From Sanguibacter sp. HDW7 (lineage in GTDB: Bacteria > Actinomycetota > Actinomycetes > Actinomycetales > Cellulomonadaceae), in contig NZ_CP049862.1 of assembly GCF_011300875.1 (NCBI RefSeq), positions 2,790,001-2,854,000 on the forward strand: a DNA stretch of 64,000 bases. The letters run 5' to 3'. The notes below the pieces were generated by a model. That model did not search any database. It was given only the letters and a program-made list of their open reading frames with translations, and had not been told where the DNA came from. The position numbers were made by a program, and so were the translations under genes. Below are positions 1-7,983 of this stretch, piece after piece (position 1 is the first letter of the stretch; each line of letters opens with the position of its first letter).

Positions 1-719
1 CGCGAGACCGCAGTGATGATGGGGATGATCATCACCGCGAGGACGGTCGCGGCCGCGAGCACGTTGCGCGCGGGCGCCGTGTAGCCGGCGAACAGCGGGA
101 TGAACCCCAGCGCGTCCGAGAGCCACCGGAAGATCGGGTCGAGCACGGGTGCGAGCCACAGCGCGCCCCACAGGCCGTAGACGACCGACGGGATCGCGGC
201 GAGCAGGTCGATGACGTACCCGAGCGCCTGTGCGGCGCGGCGCGGCGCATAGTGCGTGATGAACAGCGCGATGCCGAGCGACAGCGGCACCGCGAGCGCG
301 AGCGCGAGGAGCGCCGAGAGCAGCGTGCCGAAGACGAGCGGGCCCACGTACGTGAGCAGCGACTGACCGTTCATCCAGGAGATCTTCGCGAGCTCGTCAG
401 GGCTCGCCGTGAGCGCGGGCCACGCCCGCATGACGAGGAAGCCTGCGACGGCCGCGAGGACGACGAGGATGAGCACACCCGTCGCGCCCGAGACGCCCTT
501 GAAGATCTTGTCGGCGACGCGCGAGGCGCCGCTCGCGCGCAGGGAGACCGCGGGTGCGGCCGCCTGAGCGGGGTTCGGGACCCGGCGGTCCACGTCCGTG
601 GGCCCGGGCGCTGCCCAGGCCGAGCTGTCGTCGTGCATGTCCTCGTCCATCGTCGCGTCGTACGTGCGGCGGCCGTCCGCCGGCACCCCTGCGGGGGTGC
701 CGGCGGCGGCGGTCGTCAT
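1..719 (-). CDS. pstC: Phosphate ABC transporter permease PstC, 3' end beyond the window
   Basis: This is an inner-membrane permease of the high-affinity phosphate transporter PstSCAB. About 239 residues are visible; the rest of the gene runs off the left edge. After a long Pro/Ala-rich cytoplasmic N-terminus (residues 1-70), one membrane helix (about 75-95) leads into the binding-protein-dependent permease domain. That domain has helices around 'GPLVFGTLLSALLALALAVPL' and the stretch 'DLLAAIPSVVYGLWG', which is typical of PstC. The ATG at 719 gives the longest protein. An ATG at 650 (start MDED) is an alternative, since neither has a strong Shine-Dalgarno. It lies 79 bases after pstS on the same strand and is presumably co-transcribed with it. 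Confidence 0.93.
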   Translation of the reverse strand, partial: MTTAAAGTPAGVPADGRRTYDATMDEDMHDDSSAWAAPGPTDVDRRVPNPAQAAAPAVSLRASGASRVADKIFKGVSGATGVLILVVLAAVAGFLVMRAWPALTASPDELAKISWMNGQSLLTYVGPLVFGTLLSALLALALAVPLSLGIALFITHYAPRRAAQALGYVIDLLAAIPSVVYGLWGALWLAPVLDPIFRWLSDALGFIPLFAGYTAPARNVLAAATVLAVMIIPIITAVS

Positions 720-798
720 GGCCCCGCGAGGGGCCTGCCCACCGTCCTCGACGGCGGCGTCCGGGAGTGGTCCGCCCGGGAGGGGGGTGGGCACGGGG

Positions 799-1944
799 TC
801 ACTTCACCGAGATCGAGTCGATCGCGGCCTGGATCTTCGTGCGCAGGTCCGCCGAGATCGGCGCGGAGCCCGCGACGTCGGCCTGCGCCGAGCGGGCCTG
901 GCCCTCCTCCGAGGCGACGTACGTGAGGAACGCCTTGACGTTGGCGACGTCCGCGGCGTTCTCGTAGACCGAGCACGCGATGTCGTAGGAGACGAGGACG
1001 ACCGGGTAGGCGCCGGCGGCCGTCGTCGTGCGGTCGAGCTCGATGACGAGGCGCTTGTCCGTCGCACCCTCGGCGGCGGGCGACGCGTCGACGACCTTGG
1101 CCGCGGCCTCCGCGGAGTACGGGACGTACGCGTCCCCGACCTTGACCGCGATGGTGCCGAGGTCACCGGCGCGCGAGGCGTCGGCGTAGCCGATCGTGCC
1201 CTCGGCCGCCTTGACCGTGTCGACCATGCCCGACGTGCCGTTGCCCGACTGACCGCCCGAGACGGGCCAGTCGCCCGACGGCTCGTGCGTCCACGCGCCC
1301 TCGCCGGCCGCGGCGAGGTACTCGGTGAAGTTCTCGGTCGTGCCCGACTCGTCGGAGCGGTTGACCGGGATGATCGCGAGGTCCGGGAGCTCGACGCCCT
1401 CGTTCTGCGCGGCGATCGCCGGGTCGTTCCACTTCGCGATCTTGCCGTCGAAGATCTGCGAGATCGTCTTCGCGTCGAGGTTGATGTTCGCCGCCGAGAC
1501 CTGCGGGAGGTTGTAGATCACCGCGATGGGCGAGATGTAGACGGGAAGCTCGAGGGCCTCGCCGCCGAAGCAGCGCGTGGCGGCTGCCGTGATCTCCTCG
1601 GGCTTGAGCGCCGAGTCGGAGCCTGCGAAGAGCGTCGAGCCCGCGAGGAACTGCTCGCGGCCCGCGCCCGAGCCGGCACCGTCGTAGGAGAACTGGACGT
1701 CCGGGGCGAGGTCCGCGAAGCCCGCGGCCCAGCCCTCCATGGCCTTGCCCTGCGACGAGGCGCCGGCGCCGGCGAGCGTGCCGCTCAGCCCGGCCGGGGC
1801 CTCGGAGGTCGTGTCACCGGAACCGGTGGAGCCGGTGGCGCCGGGGGTCGTCTCGTTCGAGTCGCTGCAGGCGGCGAGAGCGAACGCGAGGGCGCCGACG
1901 GCCACGAGGGACCCGGCGCGACGGCTGGTGCGGCTGATGCTCAC
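799..1944 (-). CDS. pstS: Phosphate-binding lipoprotein PstS
   Basis: This is the extracellular phosphate receptor of the Pst transporter, 381 residues. The N-terminus is a lipoprotein signal: Arg-rich start, hydrophobic core, and lipobox LAAC with Cys26 as the acylation site. A Ser/Thr/Gly-rich spacer follows to about residue 55. The mature domain contains the phosphate-loop motifs GAGASSQ and RSDESGTTENF and a later GNGTSGM segment, all usual for PstS. Translation starts at a GTG preceded by AGGATGGAA. It is the first gene after a PHO box, so phosphate starvation should induce it through the regulator encoded just upstream. Confidence 0.96.
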   Translation of the reverse strand: MSISRTSRRAGSLVAVGALAFALAACSDSNETTPGATGSTGSGDTTSEAPAGLSGTLAGAGASSQGKAMEGWAAGFADLAPDVQFSYDGAGSGAGREQFLAGSTLFAGSDSALKPEEITAAATRCFGGEALELPVYISPIAVIYNLPQVSAANINLDAKTISQIFDGKIAKWNDPAIAAQNEGVELPDLAIIPVNRSDESGTTENFTEYLAAAGEGAWTHEPSGDWPVSGGQSGNGTSGMVDTVKAAEGTIGYADASRAGDLGTIAVKVGDAYVPYSAEAAAKVVDASPAAEGATDKRLVIELDRTTTAAGAYPVVLVSYDIACSVYENAADVANVKAFLTYVASEEGQARSAQADVAGSAPISADLRTKIQAAIDSISVK

Positions 1945-2000
1945 TGGAGTTCCATCCTGAAGTCTGTCGCCGCAGGTCTTGTGCCTGCGATCTACCTCGG

Positions 2001-2055
2001 ACGTTAGGGAGCGAAGATGACCCGGTCGGGTGACGACGGTGAACCGCCGGTGAAC
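2001..2055 (-). promoter_or_regulatory. PHO box and -10 element of pstS
   Basis: Read on the minus strand, GTTCACC occurs at 2055-2049 and again at 2044-2038. On the same 11-base pitch come TCACCCG (2033-2027) and GGTCATC (2022-2016). This tandem 11-mer layout is the actinobacterial PHO box bound by PhoP/RegX3-type regulators. A TAACGT hexamer (2006-2001) just downstream is a plausible -10, so the box would stand in for the -35. The four-unit arrangement predicts strong phosphate control of pstS-pstC. Confidence 0.85.
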
Positions 2056-2212
2056 AGCCCCCGAAGTCGTCGGACGCCTCGTGCGCGCGCACTACAACAG
2101 TGTCGGCGAGGGGTCGGGAGGGTGACGGACCCGTCACGACGACGGGCGCTCCCGCGCACGACGGAGGGGGCCGCCCCGGCAGCGCCGGGACGACCCCCTC
2201 TCGCGGGACGAC

Positions 2213-2935
2213 TCAGTCGTCGGTGAGCTTGTAGCCCAGCCCGCGGACCGTGACGAGCAGCGTCGGGCTGCCCGGGTCCGCCTCGATCTTCGCGCGGATG
2301 CGCTTGACGTGGACGTCGAGCGTCTTCGTGTCCCCGACGTAGTCCGATCCCCACACGCGGTCGATGAGCTGCCCCCGCGTGAGGACGCGGCCGACGTTGC
2401 GCATGAGCAGCTCGAGCAGCTCGAACTCCTTGAGCGGGAACGCCACCTGCTGCCCGTCGACCGTGACGACGTGGCGGTCGACGTCGAGGCGCACGTTGCG
2501 CGCCTCGAGCACCGCGCCATCGTCGACGACCTCGGAGCGCGCGCTCGTCGCCGCGGCCGTCGCGGCCGTGACCTCCGCGTGCCGGCGGAGCACGGCCCGC
2601 ATGCGGGCCAGCAGCTCACGGAACGAGTACGGCTTCGTCATGTAGTCGTCGGCCCCGATCTCGAGCCCCACGACCTTGTCGATCTCACCGTCCTTCGCCG
2701 TGAGCATGATGACGGGCACGTTCGAGCGCACGCGCAGCTCACGGCACACCTCGATGCCCGAGAGGCCCGGGAGCATGAGGTCGAGCAGGACGAGGTCCGC
2801 CCCGCCCTCGTCGAACGCCGTGAGGGCGTCGGGGCCCGTGCCGACAGCGACGACCTCGTACCCTTCCCGACGGAGCTGGTACGTGAGCGGCTCGGCGTAG
2901 GACTCCTCGTCCTCGACGACCAGGATGCGGGTCAT
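2213..2935 (-). CDS. regX3: Phosphate response regulator RegX3/PhoP family
   Basis: This is an OmpR/PhoB-family response regulator of 240 residues. The receiver domain (1-115) has the acidic pair Glu8/Asp9, phosphoacceptor Asp52 in LLDLMLPG, Thr79 and Lys101. A Thr/Ala-rich linker (about 117-135) leads to a C-terminal winged helix (about 140-238) ending GLGYKLTDD. The receiver closely resembles mycobacterial RegX3. The senX3 stop overlaps its ATG by four bases (ATGA), so the two-component pair is translationally coupled. The likely targets in view are the PHO boxes before pstS and phoU. Confidence 0.94.
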   Translation of the reverse strand: MTRILVVEDEESYAEPLTYQLRREGYEVVAVGTGPDALTAFDEGGADLVLLDLMLPGLSGIEVCRELRVRSNVPVIMLTAKDGEIDKVVGLEIGADDYMTKPYSFRELLARMRAVLRRHAEVTAATAAATSARSEVVDDGAVLEARNVRLDVDRHVVTVDGQQVAFPLKEFELLELLMRNVGRVLTRGQLIDRVWGSDYVGDTKTLDVHVKRIRAKIEADPGSPTLLVTVRGLGYKLTDD

Positions 2936-4107
2936 GCGTCCTCTTCCTTCTCGGCGACGACCGTCGCCACTCCGACTGCTTCCGTCGCGACGTGCGCCGC
3001 GGGGATCTTCATGGTGAATGTGGAACCCTGTCCCGGCTGGGACCAGATGGTGATCTCGCCGCCGTGGTCGGCGACGACGTGCTTGACGATGCTCAGGCCG
3101 AGGCCCGTGCCGCCCGTCTCGCGCGAGCGCGCCGGGTCGACCCGGAAGAAGCGCTCGAAGATGCGGTCCTGGACCTCGCGCGAGATGCCGACGCCCTGGT
3201 CGACGACCGAGATCTCGACGAAGTCCTGCGAGCTGCGCACGCCGACCGTCACCGACGAGCCGTCCGCGGAGTAGTTGACCGCGTTGTCGAGCAGGTTGCG
3301 CAGCGCGGTGACGAGCAGGTTGTGGTCGCCGTACACGGCCGCGTCGAGGTCGCCCGCGCTCGCGAGGCGGATGTTGCGTCCCGTCGCCGTCGTACGCGCC
3401 CGGTCGACCGACTCCTCGACGATCCCGCGCACCGCAACGGCCTGCACCTGCGTGAGCGCCCCCGCCGACTGCAGGCGCGAGAGCTCGATGACCTCGTGGA
3501 CGAGCGCACCGAGGCGCGCCGACTCCTGCTGCATGCGCCCCGAGAAGCGACGCACGGCCTCAGCGTCGTCGGCCGCGTCGTGCACGGTCTCCGCGAGCAG
3601 CGCGAGCGCCCCCACCGGCGTCTTGAGCTCGTGGGAGATGTTGACGACGAAGTCCCGACGGATCGCCTCGAGCCGACGCGCCTCCGTCCGGTCCTCCGCG
3701 AGGACGAGCACGTGGTGGGCGTCGACCTGCGCGACCCGCACCTGCAGCAGCACGTCGCCGCGGCCCGACGGTCCGCGCGGCAGCTCGATCTCGACGTCGA
3801 GGATCTCCCCCGTGCGCCGCACCGAGGCCACCATGTCCTCGACGGCCTTGTGCGTGAGCGCGTCGTGCCGCACGAGACCCAGCGCGTACGCAGGGGCCGA
3901 CGCCCGCACGATCTCGTCGTTCTCGCCGACGACGACCGCCGCCGAGCGCAGCACCGCGAGCGCCCGCACGAATCCCTCGTCGAGGTCAGCGGGCGGGCCG
4001 ACGGGCACGACACGCTCGCGCCGCTCGTTCCACAGGAACAGGAGCGTCGCGAACACGCCGGTGATGAGGCCGACGACGCCGGAGATGACGATGAGGAGTC
4101 CGTCCAC
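2932..4107 (-). CDS. senX3: Phosphate-sensing histidine kinase SenX3 family
   Basis: This is a membrane histidine kinase partnered with RegX3, 391 residues from the GTG at 4107. Residues 3-26 form a single membrane helix. A PAS-like sensor region spans about 45-140. The H-box is FVVNISHELKTP with His159, followed by N, G1 (DQGVGI), F (FERFFR) and G2 (GTGLGLSIVKH) boxes. The frame stays open to a GTG at 4185, but that codon lies inside a PHO box and the added 26 residues have no recognisable feature, so I chose the GTG at 4107 after a GGGG tract. Divergent phoU supports a role in phosphate signalling. Confidence 0.92.
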   Translation of the reverse strand: MDGLLIVISGVVGLITGVFATLLFLWNERRERVVPVGPPADLDEGFVRALAVLRSAAVVVGENDEIVRASAPAYALGLVRHDALTHKAVEDMVASVRRTGEILDVEIELPRGPSGRGDVLLQVRVAQVDAHHVLVLAEDRTEARRLEAIRRDFVVNISHELKTPVGALALLAETVHDAADDAEAVRRFSGRMQQESARLGALVHEVIELSRLQSAGALTQVQAVAVRGIVEESVDRARTTATGRNIRLASAGDLDAAVYGDHNLLVTALRNLLDNAVNYSADGSSVTVGVRSSQDFVEISVVDQGVGISREVQDRIFERFFRVDPARSRETGGTGLGLSIVKHVVADHGGEITIWSQPGQGSTFTMKIPAAHVATEAVGVATVVAEKEEDA

Positions 4108-4179
4108 GTGCCCCAGCGTAGGCGGGACGCGCGCGTCCACCTCACTGCGCGAGGCCGTTGCGACGACTGCTCGCCCGAA

Positions 4180-4212
4180 GTTCACCGAGGGCGCTCCTGC
4201 CGTTCACCTGGA
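4180..4212 (+). promoter_or_regulatory. PHO box between senX3 and phoU
   Basis: GTTCACC occurs at 4180-4186 and at 4202-4208, exactly 22 bases (two 11-base units) apart, with a weakly conserved unit between them (4191-4201). The orientation points to phoU on the plus strand. It could also act on the divergent senX3-regX3 promoter. No clear -10 element was identified. Confidence 0.68.
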
Positions 4213-4371
4213 CGTGGGCCGGCGCTGTGAGAGTGGGCCGGGGCCGATGCGCCCCCGGCCGCTCGGGCCGCAGTCCCGGGCCGGCCGACTCCCCCGACCG
4301 TCTCCCCGACCGCCTTCGCGGGCGGGAGGCGGCCCCGGCCGCACGGCCGACCACGACCGAAGGAAGTAGAC

Positions 4372-5025
4372 ATGCGCGGAATCTTCGAGGCCGAGCTGCG
4401 GCAGATCGGTGACGACCTCACCGCGATGGCGCGGCTCGTCGAGTCGGCGATCAAGGACGCCGGGACGGCGCTGCTCGAGGCCGACCTCGGGCTCGCCCAG
4501 TCCGTCGTCGAGAAGGACGGCGAGATCGACGCCCTCGAGCGCGACCTCGACGAGCGGTGCGTGCTGCTGCTCGCGCAGCAGGCGCCCGTCGCGACCGACC
4601 TGCGCGTCGTCGTCTCGGCGCTGCGCATCTCCTCGACGCTCGAGCGCATGGGCGACCTCGCCCGGCACATCGCGCAGGTCGCTCGCGGGCGCTACCCCCG
4701 GCCCGCCGTCGCCGGCGACGTCGCGGCGACGTTCGCCCAGATGAACGCGGCCGCGGTGCACGTCGCCGAGCGCGTCGCCCAGCTGCTCGAGACGCGCGAC
4801 CTCACGCTCGCGCACAAGATCGAGCGTGACGACGACCAGCTCGACGCCCTCCACCAGGACACGTTCGCGGCGCTGCTCGGCGGCGGCTGGGAGGGGACGC
4901 CGCAGGAGACCGTCGACGTCACGCTGCTCGGCCGCTACTACGAGCGGTTCGGCGACCACGGCGAGTCGATCGCGCGCCGCATGCTCTTCCTCGTCACGGG
5001 CGCCTTCGAGACGACGGAGGACTGA
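4372..5025 (+). CDS. phoU: Phosphate signalling protein PhoU
   Basis: PhoU is a cytoplasmic all-helical protein that links the Pst transporter to its sensor kinase and damps the Pho response when phosphate is plentiful. The 217 residues form the usual two three-helix repeats. The repeat 1 metal/acid motif is in 'ERDLDERCV' and 'ISSTLERMGDLARH'; the repeat 2 counterpart is 'YYERFGDHGESIARR'. Length is normal. The ATG follows GAAGGAAG at good spacing. The gene is monocistronic, divergent from senX3, preceded by a PHO box and closed by a strong hairpin. Confidence 0.95.
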   Translation: MRGIFEAELRQIGDDLTAMARLVESAIKDAGTALLEADLGLAQSVVEKDGEIDALERDLDERCVLLLAQQAPVATDLRVVVSALRISSTLERMGDLARHIAQVARGRYPRPAVAGDVAATFAQMNAAAVHVAERVAQLLETRDLTLAHKIERDDDQLDALHQDTFAALLGGGWEGTPQETVDVTLLGRYYERFGDHGESIARRMLFLVTGAFETTED

Positions 5026-5044
5026 GGTCCTCTCAGCGCCGGAA

Positions 5045-5089
5045 GACGGCAGGACCCCCGGGAGCGTGGCTCCCGGGGGTCCTGCCGTC
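5045..5089. terminator. Bidirectional terminator between phoU and gpmA
   Basis: A perfect 20-bp inverted repeat (5045-5064 with 5070-5089) with a 5-base loop lies between the convergent phoU and gpmA stop codons. No U-tract follows, as is usual in GC-rich actinobacteria. Confidence 0.85.
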
Positions 5090-5102
5090 CGTCGTCAGAC
5101 GG

Positions 5103-5843
5103 TCACTTCTTGCCCTGGTTGGCGACGGCCTTGATGGCCTCCGCCGCGGCGTCGGGGTCGAGGTACTGACCCGGCTTCACCGGCTTGAGGGTCTCCTCGT
5201 CGAGCTCGTAGACGAGCGGGATGCCCGTCGGGATGTTGAGGCCCGCGATGTCGTCGTCGGAGATGCCGTCGAGGTACTTGACGATCGCGCGCAGCGAGTT
5301 GCCGTGCGCGGCGACGAGGACGGTCTTGCCGGCCTTGAGGTCGGGCACGATCTCGGCGTCCCAGTACGGGAGCGCGCGCTCGAGGACGTCCTTGAGGCAC
5401 TCGGTGAGGACCTGCGGGGCGTCGGCGTAGCGCGGGTCGGCGTCCTGGGAGAACTCCGAGCCGACCTCGATCGCGGGCGGCGGGACGTCGTAGGAACGGC
5501 GCCAGAGCATGAACTGCTCCTCGCCGAACTCGGCGAGCGTCTGGGCCTTGTCCTTGCCCTGGAGCGCACCGTAGTGACGCTCGTTGAGGCGCCAGGAGCG
5601 CTTCACGGGGATCCAGAGGCGGTCCGCGGAGTCGAGCGCGAGGTGCGCGGTGTTCATCGCACGACGCAGGAGGGAGGTGTGGACGACGTCCGGGAGGACA
5701 TCAGCGTCACGGAGGAGCTGGCCTCCGCGCTTCGCCTCCTCGACGCCCTTCTCGGAGAGGGCCACGTCGACCCAGCCGGTGAACAGGTTCTTGGCGTTCC
5801 ACTCGCTCTCGCCGTGGCGGAGCAGCACGAGGGTGTAGGTCAT
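5103..5843 (-). CDS. gpmA: 2,3-bisphosphoglycerate-dependent phosphoglycerate mutase
   Basis: This enzyme interconverts 3- and 2-phosphoglycerate in glycolysis and gluconeogenesis through a phosphohistidine. The 246-residue protein begins [16 protein letters not shown], where RHG (residues 9-11) holds the phosphorylated His10. Conserved [25 protein letters not shown] and AAHGNSLRA motifs all follow. Length is typical of the dPGM family. The frame is open further upstream, but the start at 5843 matches the family exactly. A CACAAT hexamer seven bases before the ATG suggests a possible leaderless transcript. The gene converges on phoU. Confidence 0.95.
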   Translation of the reverse strand: MTYTLVLLRHGESEWNAKNLFTGWVDVALSEKGVEEAKRGGQLLRDADVLPDVVHTSLLRRAMNTAHLALDSADRLWIPVKRSWRLNERHYGALQGKDKAQTLAEFGEEQFMLWRRSYDVPPPAIEVGSEFSQDADPRYADAPQVLTECLKDVLERALPYWDAEIVPDLKAGKTVLVAAHGNSLRAIVKYLDGISDDDIAGLNIPTGIPLVYELDEETLKPVKPGQYLDPDAAAEAIKAVANQGKK

Positions 5844-5914
5844 GGTCTCTATTGTGACGCACGCGGCCGTGCATGGACGGGGGACCTCGGTCCGTGGGAC
5901 GCCGGACGTGGTCC

Positions 5915-6604
5915 TCAGCCCGTCGTGAGCTGCCGAAGCGTCGCGACCTCGTCGGCGCCGAGGCCGCACTCGACGACGAGGTCGCGGCTCGGTGTGCGTG
6001 ACAGCCAGAGATCGTCGCCGCTGCGGCCCGTCGTCACCGGCAGCACCCCGAGCATCCGCAGGTGGGCGGACGCCGTCTGCGGGCGCAGCATGAGCGTCGT
6101 CCCGGCCGGGAACTCCCCCTGAGCCTCGCGCGACGTCGAGATCATCGACGGGTCGGCGCGCACGAGCTCGATCGCGGCCGCGCAGTCCACCTCCCACGCG
6201 ATGACGACCCGCGAGCGCGCGGTGAGCGCGGCGGGCAGCGCGGCGAGGTCCTCGGGAGCGACGCCGTCGCGCATGTCGGCGGAGGGCGCGGCGACGCCGG
6301 CATGGACGATACGCCAGCCGGGCGGCGGGTCGAGGCTCGTGAGGGTGAGGGGAACGTCAGGACCGGGGCGTCCGACGAGGACGACCGAGGTCGAGCCGTC
6401 GAAACCCTCGGCGCGCGAGCCGTCGGCGTGGGAGTAGGACATCCCGAGGTCCACGACACCGGGCCACCACGAGCCCGTGACGAGGGCTGTCACGAGGACG
6501 ACGATCCCGCCGACGACGGCCGCGGCACGCAGGCGCCGCGAACGCGGCGGGACGAGGAGGTCGAGCGTCTCGTCGCGCTCGGGGTCAGGTGTTGTCGCAG
6601 CCAT
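5915..6604 (-). CDS. Uncharacterised single-pass membrane protein
   Basis: The protein has 229 residues. A charged cytoplasmic N-terminus (1-30) is followed by one membrane helix (about 32-54, [21 protein letters not shown]). An extracytoplasmic domain of about 170 residues follows, with no family that I recognise. I chose the ATG at 6604 because the longer frame adds an uncharged leader that overlaps the divergent promoter. A TACATT -10 sits six bases before this ATG, so the mRNA is probably leaderless. It is divergent from a membrane protein/GntR pair and shares its operator, which suggests co-regulation. Confidence 0.72.
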   Translation of the reverse strand: MAATTPDPERDETLDLLVPPRSRRLRAAAVVGGIVVLVTALVTGSWWPGVVDLGMSYSHADGSRAEGFDGSTSVVLVGRPGPDVPLTLTSLDPPPGWRIVHAGVAAPSADMRDGVAPEDLAALPAALTARSRVVIAWEVDCAAAIELVRADPSMISTSREAQGEFPAGTTLMLRPQTASAHLRMLGVLPVTTGRSGDDLWLSRTPSRDLVVECGLGADEVATLRQLTTG

Positions 6605-6639
6605 TGTCACAATGTACTGTGACGATAGGACGACGACAA
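6592..6639. promoter_or_regulatory. Symmetric divergent promoters around a GTCACA-N6-TGTGAC operator
   Basis: On the plus strand, TTGTCG (6592-6597), a 17-base spacer and TACTGT (6615-6620) form a promoter for the gene at 6658. On the minus strand, TTGTCG (6639-6634), a 17-base spacer and TACATT (6616-6611) form a promoter for the gene at 6604. Between them lies the inverted repeat GTCACA (6606-6611), six bases, TGTGAC (6618-6623), which covers both -10 elements. A repressor bound here would shut both directions; the GntR regulator at 7590 is the obvious candidate. Confidence 0.75.
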
Positions 6640-6657
6640 GACCGACCGGAGGATCGC

Positions 6658-7593
6658 ATGACCAACCTGCTCGCACTCGGCATGGCCCTCCTCGCGCCGC
6701 TCGTCGTCGGTGGCGTCATCCTCGGCATCCTCCTCGCGCGACGGAGGGTGACGAGCGACGACGTCCTGTGGCTCGCCGGGACCGACGACGTCACGCCCGA
6801 CGAGCAGGCCGTCTACGCCGACCACCTCGACCGTCACCGCACCTCACGCCTCTGGTGGGGCGCCGTAGGCCTCACCGTCGCCGTCGCGAGCGGCCTCCTC
6901 CTCGACCACGGCACCGTGAGCCTCGGGACGAGCAGCCTCGGCCCCGTGGGCGACGTCCTCTACTGCCTCGTCGCGGGCGTCGCCGTCGGTGCGCTCCTCG
7001 CCGAGAGCTACCGCCTGCGACGCCGACCCGGCCCGGCCTCGGCCTCCCTCGTCCCGCGTGCGCCGCTGCCCGCGCGCGGCGTACGGCGCGCGGCCCGGTT
7101 CATCGCGCTCGGCGCCCTCGCGCTCGGCATCGTCGACCTCGCCCTCGAACCCAGGCTCGGCACAGCGGCGCTCACCTTCGCCCTCCTCGCGCCGTGGCTC
7201 CTGTGCGAGGTCGTGCTCCGCACCGTCCGCGACCGCCCACGGCCCGCGCTCTCGCCGCGCGCCGAGCACGTCGACGCACGCCTGCGCGCCTTCGCCGCCG
7301 TCACCGTGAGCCGCCTCGAGCTCGCCGCCGCGCTGAGCGCCGCCGCCTGGCTCCTCGACCTCGACGGGCGCTGGAGCCGTCGCCACGACGCGATCGGCGC
7401 CACGGTCCTCGTCACAGGGCTCGGCCTGCTCGCCGCCGCCGTCGTCACGCTGTGGCACGCCGCGCCGCGCTCGCGCGGCCGGCGGCCGCTCCTGCCCGAC
7501 GACGGCGGACCTGCCGGCCAGTTCGGCCTCGTGGGGGCCTCGGGCGGCCCCGCGCGCGAGGTCCCCACGCCCTCCGACGGCACGACCGCATGA
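6658..7593 (+). CDS. Uncharacterised multi-pass membrane protein
   Basis: The protein has 311 residues and is largely hydrophobic, with an estimated six to seven membrane helices in pairs (about 5-25, 65-85, 95-115, 140-160, 165-185, 225-245 and 260-280). Arg-rich loops separate them, and the tail is cytoplasmic and Pro/Gly-rich. I recognise no family. The ATG at 6658 follows ACCGGAGGATCGC, a good Shine-Dalgarno, so it is preferred over the earlier in-frame ATG at 6589, which lies upstream of the promoter. The gene overlaps the following gntR gene by four bases (ATGA). Confidence 0.78.
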   Translation: MTNLLALGMALLAPLVVGGVILGILLARRRVTSDDVLWLAGTDDVTPDEQAVYADHLDRHRTSRLWWGAVGLTVAVASGLLLDHGTVSLGTSSLGPVGDVLYCLVAGVAVGALLAESYRLRRRPGPASASLVPRAPLPARGVRRAARFIALGALALGIVDLALEPRLGTAALTFALLAPWLLCEVVLRTVRDRPRPALSPRAEHVDARLRAFAAVTVSRLELAAALSAAAWLLDLDGRWSRRHDAIGATVLVTGLGLLAAAVVTLWHAAPRSRGRRPLLPDDGGPAGQFGLVGASGGPAREVPTPSDGTTA

Positions 7594-7970
7594 TCGTCAC
7601 CGTCGACCCGACCTCGCCCGTGCCCGTGTTCGAGCAGCTCCGGGCGCAGATCGCGCGGCACGTCGCGGACGGCACGCTGCGACCGGGCGACACCCTGCCG
7701 CCCATCCGGCACCTCGCCGCCGACCTCGGCATCGCGCGCGGAACGGTCGCCAGGGTCTACGAGCAGCTCGCGCGCGACGGCGTCGTCCGCACCGCCGGAC
7801 GCCACGGCACGATCGTGGCCGGGACCCAGGGCAGCCCGCCGGCCGCTCCGGCGCACGTCGAGGTGGACATCGCCGCCGACGCCCTCGCGAGCGTCATCCG
7901 GGCGGCCGGGCTCGACGACAGCGTCGCCCACGCGGCGCTCGCCGCAGCGCTCGGGCGCAACCGCACCTGA
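7590..7970 (+). CDS. GntR/YtrA-family transcriptional regulator
   Basis: This is a small regulator of 126 residues. An N-terminal winged helix (about 8-75) has the GntR signature 'PVFEQLRAQIARHVADGTL..GDTLPPIRHLAADLGIARGTVARVYEQLARDGVV'. Only a short C-terminal segment (about 50 residues) follows, and there is no effector domain. That is the YtrA subgroup, often found beside ABC transporters or membrane proteins. It is translationally coupled to the preceding membrane protein. The palindrome at 6606-6623 is its probable operator (inference). Confidence 0.88.
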   Translation: MIVTVDPTSPVPVFEQLRAQIARHVADGTLRPGDTLPPIRHLAADLGIARGTVARVYEQLARDGVVRTAGRHGTIVAGTQGSPPAAPAHVEVDIAADALASVIRAAGLDDSVAHAALAAALGRNRT

Positions 7971-7983
7971 CGAGCAGCCCGAC

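Noticed and set aside
4108-4185. N-terminal extension of SenX3 starting at 4185
   Set aside because: The GTG lies inside a PHO box, and the 26 residues show no helix or family match before the membrane segment.
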